A program made the position numbers and the translations under genes. The notes beneath the pieces are model-generated. The model had not been told where the DNA came from, made no database searches, and worked only from the letters and a program-made list of their open reading frames with translations. DNA of 64,000 nt from Ophiobolus disseminans (lineage: Eukaryota; Ascomycota; Dothideomycetes; Pleosporales; Phaeosphaeriaceae): NCBI GenBank assembly GCA_010093685.1, contig MU006244.1, forward strand, positions 248,001-312,000, written 5' to 3'. Within the stretch, counting starts at the first letter, position 1. Every line of letters begins with the position of its first letter. Below are positions 55,366-64,000 of this stretch, piece by piece.

Positions 55366-56103
55366 TCATTCCAGCTTGTCCAAATGTGCCAACCTCGTCA
55401 ACACAACCTGCTTACTTGTCTCCTCAATCTCGCCGGCCAGGAACACCTCATCTAGTATCGCATACACCTGCGCCTCATTAGCCTTTTACCTAGCACTCAG
55501 ATTCCATCTCCTCCCAGTTCTCTTCGCCGGCTTCAGACTCACCTTGTAGAAGTTGAACACCAGATCCAGCTCACACACGTTCCCAAAGAACGCATCCAGC
55601 ACCTCTACAAAGAAGTGTATAGCCTCCAGATACGCCAACTCGTTATCATTTGTATCGACGCATGCGCAGAAGAAGAGGCCGGCGTAGCGGCGGTATACGA
55701 TCTTGGACATGTTGCGGAACTCGACGAAGTTGGATTGGTGTTTTTGGTCGCGCGGGGCTATGAGGCGGTGGACCTGTTTTCGTGGTCAGTCAGACTACCC
55801 CGAGGGCTTCTTGAGCTGCCATAGTGGCTTGAGGCGCATAGAGCGACCGGGTGTCGGCGGAGGGGTGTGGCATACCTCGCCCTTGAGCTTGACCTTCTCT
55901 TCATCCTATATGGTCCGTCAGCAATTGGTGTTATCAGCTGATCTGTTGATTGTGACCTACACTGTACGGCGCATACCACTTTGCCAACCGCGTCTTCCCT
56001 CTACAGATAGCTGACTGTCAGCCGGTCGTGGTCGAATGTAGTGACGACTGTAAGAAGTGCGCACATACTGTCGGTTTTGTATCAAGATGAATGAGAGCAC
56101 CAT
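55366..56103 (-). CDS. APS2: AP-2 complex sigma subunit (clathrin adaptor)
   Basis: Five exons encode 145 residues: 56103-56069, 56000-55961, 55905-55876, 55773-55543 and 55467-55366, with introns of 68, 55, 102 and 75 nt. The joined N-terminus MVLSFILIQNRQGKTRLAKW and YAPYS is that of AP-2 sigma and differs from AP-1 sigma (which has LILLSRQGK...KDVT). EVHRLIAPRD, YRRYAGLFFCACVDTNDNEL and FFVEVLDAFFGNVCELDLVF follow, then the C-terminal LDEVFLAGEIEETSKQ. AP-2 links clathrin to the plasma membrane in endocytosis. Confidence 0.95.
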
Positions 56104-59100
56104 CTCTCCCAGTGCTTCGCGAGTCGACGCGATGCTGAAAGTGAGAGGGGTGATGCAGCCTCATGAGCGTTCCTGAGCGATTGGGACGTGCACATGGGAT
56201 CCCTGCATCAACCTGCGCGTGCCCCACTTTTAGCCGTGTAGCCTCAAGGCTCAAGATGGGGTCTCGCAAACTTCTATAACTGTTAAGTTTGTAAAATACT
56301 TGAGGTAATTATGCTTCAAAACAATCCGCACTTCAACCTGACTGTGTAAATTTACTAGGCTGCGCATTCGTCACTGAGCATGAACCTGGGGCCGTCGCGA
56401 GCAAGATCCAACATTCAACAGTCTGAAGTCGAAAATATCATACTATCAATTCATGTAAACAAGTAAGTGGTTTTGTTGTAGCTGAGCGATTGAAGCTGTC
56501 TAACCCGAATACGTGAAGAAGGCACTGGTTTCAGGATTTCTACACCAAATTCTTACCGCTGGCGTCAACATATCCTAGAGATATTCACGAGATGTTCAGT
56601 ATACCGTTCGTGGTATCGTTCCACTATAATCTACGGGAGAAATCAAGCTCTCTTGCTAGGTCAAGTTTCAAGTGAATCAATCTTGTCTCTACGCTATGTC
56701 AGCCTCAGCGTGACATCGTCCTCCCAAGAAAGATAGTAGGCAACGTGTTGCCTTAAGAGAAAGCGAGATACTAAGCTCCAAGCGACTCCTAGATCCAGCT
56801 CTCGCACTTCAAATAGCCTCCTCTTGTGTGTCATATCCAGGCATTCCTGTCTCGCATTGACATGTGACGTCGCGTAGTACAATGGCTTGGTGTGCTCGTC
56901 GCCCACTACGGAAGTGACTAGCGAAGACGTGTGCGGAAACTGTTCACAACACTATCACATCCTTATGCCTTCAGACGCCTTAACTCAGGTCATCGAAGGC
57001 AGCTAGCACATGGATGGTCGAGGCACAGTCCTGTGTTCCGTCAAGATGGAACGTATGTAGAGCTTTGTACGAGCCCCTAAGCGCAGGGAGACGATACGCC
57101 TGATCGTGCGAGACAAACTCTCATAAGCCTATTAAACTCGGATGCCTCAGATGCCGATTGTGATACTTTACGAAAGGGTGAGGTGGTACGTCTGGGCAAT
57201 TGAAGGCATGGTGCTACTGGCATAACGGTCCGCCCTGCTGTGACTAGAGTAGCTGGCGTGATCCGGACAAGCTGTCATCCCCAGTCATCTTCTCCTAGAC
57301 ATATTTGTCAATTATGCATATCTGCGCTAATCGATCGAGATGAAGACGACGACGATGGTATTATCGCCGAGTGCGTAGTTGAAAGGACGTCATGGAATGG
57401 ACGTAAGTCATAGCCAAGGTGACTCGGTGTGGTTCCAAGGCTACTGTATAAGACACCTAAGCTCTCAGCTTCGGACGGAGAATTGATAGAGCAGATCTCA
57501 CCAATCGTGGTGCGCGAGGTTACTCCAAACCCGAAGTCACGGTTCCGAAGCCGGCCGCATGGCCATTGGACGGCGGAACTCGGGACTCGATAAACATGCT
57601 AAAATTGCAGCACAATTCAACCCGTTAGATAAAGAGTGCGAAATCCCACCCAACAAAAGGATGAGGCAACTTTGCCAATGAGCACCCGTCTGCATCGAAA
57701 TTGGTGGGCGCTTGCTGGCCAACGATATTGTGCAAGTTTGGGCGGCCCCACGCCAGGGCGGATGTCTTGCTTCGGTGACGCCTCCACGATTCCCCACCTG
57801 CTCACATGCTTTCGCGACAGTTGTCAGCCCAGCGTCGCGGGGCGGGTGCGGGAAGACATGCTGACCTGCAGGCGCCAGGCCTAAGACCTGCTGCATGCCA
57901 CTTCCGCACGGGTGGTTGTACGTGGAACACAACACTCTCAGCTGTTCATGCCACACTGGAGGCCTCAGGGCGGGATGTGTAGAATCGTGGTGTCGCGTGT
58001 GAGCCTGTGCAGCAGGGACCGAGGCAGGGTTTCCCACTCCAGGCATGTTGCATGAATCCATGCAAAGGGACCACTCTTCATGATCAGGGACCTCATGCTT
58101 CAGCGAATAGTCTGACTTAGGCCCGGCAAAAGCTGAACATTGCGATGGAGCTGAAGATGGGCCTTTGCTTAGTTCATCGTGATTGCCTTCACCAGCCGTG
58201 ACGAGCTTCACATGTCATCGCATCAATGATGGAAGCTAGGCGCATGTGGGTACTTCCGCACAAGATTGTGCCGGCGTCAGAACCAGAGACCCAACGTCGG
58301 TCAGACGGGTCTCCAAAGGGCTGGATCGACGTCAGACATCGGCAGTACCTCACTCAGCATGTCGCAGTGGTGGTAATCTAGCGAAGTAGTCTCATTCGGC
58401 TGGCGCGATTCAAGATGATGGCTTTGTTGTTATGCCGAAGTTTGCCCTGCTGTTGTGCAGCAATCAGTGTGACTTCATCCCATCAAAGCCAAGCAGTCTT
58501 CAGCCTGCGGCCATGGTGCTTATCGCTCCGGAGGTTGGCAAATCGTAAACGCATAAATCATATCGGGAGGACCAGGGTGGCGTTCGCAAAGGCCGTTGTT
58601 TGAAGGGACTCAGCACGGTGCAGTAGCGAGCACGGTCGAGGTCTAATGGGTACTAGTGTGCTCATCATTGCTCCTGCCCCAATCACAACAGCGCTCTGCT
58701 TATCAGCACCGTCAAGGTTGGTCATTCGATTTCTTCACATAACATTTGAATCTCCCGTGCCAAGCCTTCCGCTCGAGGTGAAACTGCGACGCGTCCGATG
58801 CGCCCATGGGCGCTGTGTTGAGTCGTCGATATCCAGGGCGCTGTTGTTGAGCGAGCGAGGACTCCCCTACGAGCGCTGCGCAACGTGGTCATGTATGGCG
58901 CAGCATCACCCTTATCTTTGCGACGTTTGAAGGCGCCGAACGCGGCGAGATAAGTACATCGAACAATGACGCGCCAGCCGATCAACGAGCAAGCCGGCCG
59001 GCAGAAAAACGAACAAAGCGCGACATCTCACACGAACCCCACGGCGGTCGCGGCTGTGGGTGATGCACCTCGTTTATTTTGCCTCGAGTGTTGGCCCGTG

Positions 59101-59346
59101 GACCAGGATAGATAAGAGTAGCACCAAATAGCCTCTCCCATAAAGGCCCCGGCCACGCTACAGATCCAGCGATAGGGCTCCGACTTCTCCCATTGCGGGC
59201 GTATATTACTGGGACTGATCCAGCTTTTAATTGACTTCTTCTCTTCTTCTCCATCAGGCCTTGCCCGACACTCACCCTTCCTTATCACCCGGTATAACGA
59301 CCCCTGATTCCTGACCACCCGTCAACTACACAGGAACTCAGTCATC
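56104..59346. other. 3.2-kb gene-free divergent interval
   Basis: This is the longest stretch without a recognisable gene. Open frames exist (for example minus strand 58211-57537) but show no domain or sensible composition. It separates the AP-2 sigma and ammonium transporter starts. The distal 450 bp carry GATA motifs reported separately. I see no transposon ends or long repeats. Confidence 0.45.
58911..59286 (+). promoter_or_regulatory. Cluster of GATAAG sites upstream of the ammonium transporter
   Basis: GATAAG occurs at 58949-58954 and 59111-59116 (with GATAG directly before the latter). Its reverse complement CTTATC occurs at 58911-58916 and 59281-59286. Four full sites within 376 bp suit control by an AreA/NIT2-type GATA factor, the usual nitrogen regulator of fungal ammonium permeases. 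Confidence 0.55.
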
Positions 59347-61130
59347 ATGTCTTACTCATGGACTGGCCCGCCGGCCCAGTTCAATGGCACCGATGACATT
59401 ACTGGAGGAGACTCTGGTACGTTCAACTTGTCATGTTCCGTGACGCACGTGCCGATCACTGGACCCGTATCGCGACACCTCCACGAACAGCACCGCGCAA
59501 CAAGCTTGGGAAGATATGCTAACACAGCACCACAGTCACCGAGAATCTAAACCAATGGTACCAGTCGGGTGACCAGGCCTACATTCTCGTGGCTTCGGCC
59601 ATGGTTTTGGTCATGGTGCCCGGTCTAGCGTTCCTCTACTCCGGTCTTGCGCGCAGAAAGTCAGCTCTCTCTATGATCTGGGCTTGCATGTTCTCCGCTT
59701 CCGTCATCACATTCCAATGGTACTTCTGGGGTTATTCACTGGCATTCGGCCCTAGCACCAATGGCTTCATCGGCAACCTCGACAAATTTGGTCTCAAGGG
59801 CGTTCTTGGGTATCCTAGCCAGGGCTCCCCATTGATCCCTGAGCTCCTGTACGCTTTCTACCAGGTATGTTTGAACTCCGCCATGCGACCAATTATGTAT
59901 CTAATAATTCCGTGTAGATGCAATTCTGCAGTGTCACGGCTGCCATTGTCGTGGGTTGCGTTGCTGAGCGCGGTCGCCTCATCCCCATGATGGTCTTCAT
60001 TTGGCTCTGGGCCACAATCGTATACTGCCCTGTCGCATACTGGGCTTGGAACGTAAATGGATGGTTTTTCAAGTGGGGAGGTCTTGATTACGCCGGTGGC
60101 GGTCCCGTCGAAATTGTCTCTGGATGCACCGCTCTTGCCTACTCTATGATCCTCGGACGCCGTCAGGAGAAGATGATGCTCAACTTCCGCCCTCACAACG
60201 TCTCTCTGATTACCCTCGGAACCGTTTTTCTCTGGTTCGGATGGTTGGGCTTCAACGGTGGCTCCGCTTTCGGTGCCAATCTTCGTGCTGTTATGGCTTG
60301 CTGGAACAGCAACTTGACCGCCATGTTCGCTGCGATGACTTGGGTTCTCCTTGATTGGCGTCTGGCTCGCAAGTGGTCGATGGTCGGATGGTGCTCTGGT
60401 GTCATCTCCGGACTTGTTGCTGCCACTCCCGCTTCCGGTTTCCTCCCACCATGGGCCAGTGTTATTCTCGGCATCACAACCGGTATTGTTGCTAACTTTG
60501 CTACCAAGAGTACGTTTATCGATGTTCGTGTTTTTCGCAATCAATGCTAATATCTTCACAGTCAAGTTTTGGATCAAGATTGACGATTCCCTCGATGTGT
60601 TCGCTGAGCACGGCGTCGCTGGAATGTGGGGTCTCTTTTTCAATGGTATTTTTGGTGCCGACTACATCATCGGACTCGACGGTGTCAACAACGGTCTTAC
60701 CGGCGGTGCCATCACCGGCACTCCCTCTACGATCTACAAGCAAATCGCTTACATCGTCGCCGTTACCGCCTACTCGTTCACTGTCAGCGCCATCCTCGCA
60801 TTCGTCATCGACAAGATCCCCGGCCTCAAGCTCCGTGCTTCCGAGGAGGCTGAGCTTCTCGGTATGGATGACGACCAGCTTGGCGAGTTTGCCTACGACT
60901 ACGTTGAGGTCCGTCGTGACTACCTCGCATGGACTCCAGCTAAGGGCGAGCCCATGGACGGCGAGCACTCGGTTCCCCAAGGCGAGCGTCACGGCATCCC
61001 ACAGCACAGCCAAATGCTCGAGGGCAAGGCACCCAGCGAGACGGATTCCGGACACCAGCACACCGGCATTGGCGGTGATCGCCACGCGGTCGCCCTGGGC
61101 GGTGAGCACGAGAAGCAAGTCCACACTTAG
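59347..61130 (+). CDS. Ammonium transporter, Mep1/Mep3 type
   Basis: Four exons, 59347-59416, 59536-59864, 59918-60509 and 60562-61130 (introns 119, 53 and 52 nt), give 519 residues with about 11 membrane helices. Family motifs are YILVASAMVLVMVPGLAFLY, the WYFWGYSLAF segment, the GGGPVEIVSGCTALAYS signature and DVFAEHGVAGMWG. At the first pore position (about residue 198) there is Glu where Mep2 has His. Glu here is known from yeast Mep1 and Mep3, the higher-capacity, lower-affinity type. The second pore His is present. The C-terminal cytosolic tail is long, hydrophilic and His/Gly-rich. Confidence 0.94.
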
Positions 61131-62282
61131 ACGTATCTTCTCCCAGCCGTTGTTTGGATTCTTGTTTGCGAAATTGCACTGTTCTGGAGTTTACGAGATA
61201 CCACACTTGCGCCGCGTACTTAGATCGAGTCTACATTGAGAGCTGAGCTTCTTGCTGTACGCTTGTGTATCTACTATTCGAACCTTTTTCTTTACATCGC
61301 CTTTTTTTAACACGTGTAGTGTATATATAATTCAAGAATGATACCTATAAATCATACAACATTCGTTTCTCTATTCAGACTTCGTTCATTTCTCAGCTAC
61401 TATCTCTACAAGTGCCATGCAGCTTCGCTGTCAATCCAAACAAAGCCCATCCCAACCCATCCATCAATAAGCCCAACACCCGCTACCACAAACGCCCTTA
61501 TCAGTCCAAGCATGCTCGACTTCCACATTCAGCCACGTCCTCCTCCACCGCCAAGCCATTCCTTATCTCTTCCCGCTCACTTCGACCATTGCACCCCTTG
61601 CAAAGTCCGGCGATCGCGATGCGCTTGCGCACCCCAGGTTCCCGGGCTTGCGGATTGGAGACGGGGAAGGTGGATTGGATAGTGTTTAGGTGACGTGGTG
61701 CTTGTTCACGTTGGGAACGCGTTGAAGGAGTGTAAGGTAAGAGTATGTAAACATTATCACTTCACTCCCTTACCAACTCCAGCACCAGCCCTCCTAGTGA
61801 TTACCGTACAAACGCCCCAATCCAATCTAGGTATCCCCATCTCCACAATCACCCTCCCTCACCCAGCACTGGCCCATTCATTGTCCTCTCCGCCGCCAAG
61901 CCACGGCTTGATTTGAAATGTCTGCGCCAATCTCTCGCTACATGCATGTATGAGGCGTGCATTCGTCAGGCGCTTAATGTGTTCGGCGATCTGGCCTGGG
62001 CTGAGCTTATCTGTGGGTGGTGATGGGCGCGGGTAACGGGCGGGTGCGAGTGTGGGGGAGGCTGAGTATGGAGAGGGGGTGTGGGATGGTCAGTTCCATG
62101 TCACGGGAGAGGGCGTGTTTGGGTGGACTAGTGTATTTCGTTTGAGGGTAAGTCTATCTAAGGTATAGAACATGTGAAGTGCACGAAAGAAAGAAAAGTC
62201 ATCATCTCATCCAGTTGCTCATTATGCATCCGCCAGCGTCCGTCCATCCGCCAACGTCCGTCAAGTCGTACCTCCTCGCTAT
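61131..62282. other. Intergenic region with no confirmed gene
   Basis: These 1152 bp lie between the convergent ammonium transporter and WW-domain genes. A plus-strand frame (61510-61682) holds a CxxCxxxxxxC motif resembling half a Zn2Cys6 finger but ends at once. No other gene is supported. Confidence 0.4.
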
Positions 62283-63167
62283 CTAGAACAGCGCTGTACC
62301 CAACATCGCACCACCCAAGAAACCGGCTGCGATAGGAAGACCCGCACCTCCGCCATATCCGTAGCCATACGGCCTACCGTACGGTCCAGCAGGCCTAACA
62401 ATTCTAACGTTAGGGTTGGAGTAGGGGCCCTGGGCATATGGGTTGTAGCCGTATGCTCCTCGAGGCGCATATGGGCCCCTGGGGGGCTCGATGTACACGT
62501 CGCGGCCTTGCTGGTCTTTGCAGATGAACTGTGGCTGTCCGGTCTCGATGGCCTTCATAAGGGCCTGTCGTGCGCGCAGATGTGCGAGATAGGCCTGTCG
62601 CTCCTGCTCGGCGCGCTGGAGGCGGTGCTGTTCGCGCTCAGAGTGTGTCTGCCCGGTGATCTTGTCCTTCAGCTTGCGCGAGAACTTGTGGATGCCGGTG
62701 GGCTGCGGGCCTGAGCTCGATCCAGCTGCAGTACCTGAGGTCTTGCTGGGTCTGGGAGGTAGGCCATCATCATCCGAATCTTCCGCTGCAAGGTCATTGA
62801 GCGTCATTGTCCTGTGCATGCGGCTGTGCTTCTTGCGCTCTTCGGGGCTCAGCGTGCTGAGGTATTGTTCGTCATCGTACGGGTGGACCCATGTACTACG
62901 CGGCGGGTCCGCTGTGGTGTCGACGAAGAACTGGTGCTGCTCCTGTGCATCGAATGATCGCACCCAGCCCGCGGGCAGTGGGCGCATCTCGTCCTCCATC
63001 GAGCGGCGCCGGTCTGGCGGAATGCCATTGCGCTCTGTGCGGTGACCCGGGCCATCGGTGGACACACGATGTATACCGGGCTCAGGTGCTGACGAATGCG
63101 CCGACGATGAGCCCGTGGCGGCTTCGTAGCTTGGGGGTGCATCACTCGGGGCTTGCGCTGACGACAT
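62283..63167 (-). CDS. WW-domain protein with N-terminal PPxY
   Basis: The product is a single-exon protein of 294 residues. Near the N-terminus is DAPPSYEAA, a PPxY ligand motif for WW domains. The WW domain itself is LPAGWVRSFDAQEQHQFFVD with STWVHP (about 63-97). A charged coiled-coil-like segment, RLQRAEQERQAYLAHLRARQ, follows, then a Tyr/Pro/Gly-rich region (PYGRPYGYGYGGG) and a hydrophobic Gly-rich C-terminus, IAAGFLGGAMLGTALF. Similar proteins are widespread in filamentous fungi. The function is not established; a link to Rsp5-type ubiquitin ligases through PPxY is only a guess. Confidence 0.83.
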   Translation of the reverse strand: MSSAQAPSDAPPSYEAATGSSSAHSSAPEPGIHRVSTDGPGHRTERNGIPPDRRRSMEDEMRPLPAGWVRSFDAQEQHQFFVDTTADPPRSTWVHPYDDEQYLSTLSPEERKKHSRMHRTMTLNDLAAEDSDDDGLPPRPSKTSGTAAGSSSGPQPTGIHKFSRKLKDKITGQTHSEREQHRLQRAEQERQAYLAHLRARQALMKAIETGQPQFICKDQQGRDVYIEPPRGPYAPRGAYGYNPYAQGPYSNPNVRIVRPAGPYGRPYGYGYGGGAGLPIAAGFLGGAMLGTALF

Positions 63168-64000
63168 TGCGAAAGTTCTGTTGCAGGCTGCGTCGATGAT
63201 GGGGGCGAAAAGTTCAGAATTAGAAGCTTTAGGTTATAGGTGGGTGTGAAATTATCGTCTAAATGTTGAGTGTGCAGAGTGTGGAGTAATAGCAGAGATC
63301 ATGGTGATTGTGATTCAAATGTGGCGTCACCTTCACATGCACGTTCAAACTGCAATGACGTACAGTCGCTGTGGCGCTAGTTGTGGCGCAGCCTTCCTTT
63401 TCGAGCTTCGACGCTTGCACCTGATCGAATGCCACATCCGAACACCATCGCTACCTTGTGACGGGCGACCGAAGACTGCTCTTCCTGACTTCCAACTGCG
63501 GTCCATCAAGGGATACTTAGAGTTACACCATTCTATCAGCTCCGAAGGTCCTGCCTTTCACAACCATATCCAAATGCTCGTCAGCCTTGTAAACTCATCA
63601 TTACGCCATGGCGCATGCCTTTGTCACACGGCATTACCCCAGCGGCATCAAAACCCATGTCTTAAGTCAGCCTCGACTTCGTTAGCCGGAACAGAGGGGA
63701 ATGTTTCGGCAGTCATGTGTCGTGCATGACAGGCTCTACATACGTCCACCAGTACCACCTCGCTTTTCATCTCATTTCACCTGCGCCATGACGGGTGTTA
63801 CCCATCATCTGTCCATGAGTCAAGCACAACAGTCTTCGAACAACCTTCCCCTTGCTTCTCGATCGCGGCATGAGGCGTATCTCGGCTGTCGCGACCATCT
63901 TACAACAGAAACGCCAGTCAGGAAACCGAGGTTAGTCCACGGGCAAGCCGAACTTAGTCTACCGTCACCAACACGGCAGCGTCTTCACTAATACACGAAT
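63168..64000. other. Right-end region with no supported gene
   Basis: These 833 bp contain open frames (for example 63301-63729, plus) without family features. It may be the promoter of the WW-domain gene and of a neighbour outside the window. Confidence 0.35.

Noticed and set aside
57537..58211. Minus-strand frame of 224 codons in the gene-free interval
   Set aside because: No domain, no hydrophobic core pattern and composition typical of random open frame; kept as unassigned.
61510..61682. CxxCxxxxxxC motif (HCTPCKVRRSRC), like the first half of a Zn2Cys6 transcription-factor finger
   Set aside because: The second three cysteines are missing at the required spacing and the frame stops soon after; no exon that completes the finger was found.

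Overview
This is nuclear DNA of a filamentous ascomycete (Pezizomycotina; the gene content fits Dothideomycetes, but that class-level placement is inference). Genes on both strands are cut by many short introns, mostly 45-60 nt with GT-AG ends and often a CTAAC/CTGAC-like branch point. The set includes a DIM-2-type DNA methyltransferase, Con-6, a DUF3431 protein, proteins with a fungal MDPLTI N-terminal domain, and an F-box-like protein. All exon joins below were worked out by eye: an open frame was required across each junction, and the protein had to match the family consensus. No transcript data were used.

Layout. 0-10 kb: ISC1-type phospholipase C (cut by the left edge), a WDR5/Swd3-like WD40 protein, mitochondrial polyprenyl synthase COQ1, V-ATPase assembly factor VMA12, PI(3,5)P2 scaffold VAC14 and a DENND6-type DENN protein. 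10-20 kb: UDP-glucose:glycoprotein glucosyltransferase, a 14-TM MFS transporter and a DUF3431 protein. 20-28 kb: DIM-2-like cytosine methyltransferase, dihydroorotase, Con-6 and a thioredoxin. 27.6-32 kb: a tandem pair of MDPLTI-domain genes, one intact and one disabled. 33-42 kb: RBM42-like RNA-binding protein, 6-phosphogluconate dehydrogenase (11 exons), LSM12-like protein, a broken F-box-like gene and an inositol-monophosphatase-family enzyme. 42.9-45.1 kb: seven small head-to-tail ORFs, mostly lysine/arginine-rich, of no recognised family. 45.3-56.1 kb: mitochondrial GatB (PET112), an orphan disordered protein, ribosomal protein uL15, SEC24 and AP-2 sigma. 56-64 kb: a 3.2 kb gene-free stretch, an ammonium transporter with GATA sites upstream, and a WW-domain protein.

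Most genes are housekeeping and are not functionally clustered. Endomembrane functions recur (VMA12, VAC14, DENND6, UGGT, SEC24, AP-2 sigma), but the sequence shows no shared regulation. The unusual parts are the small basic ORF array, the MDPLTI gene/pseudogene pair, a run of four hairpins downstream of GatB, the interrupted F-box-like gene, and several protein-level oddities: a WCEKC thioredoxin, a Glu-type ammonium transporter and a possible dual-targeted IMPase.
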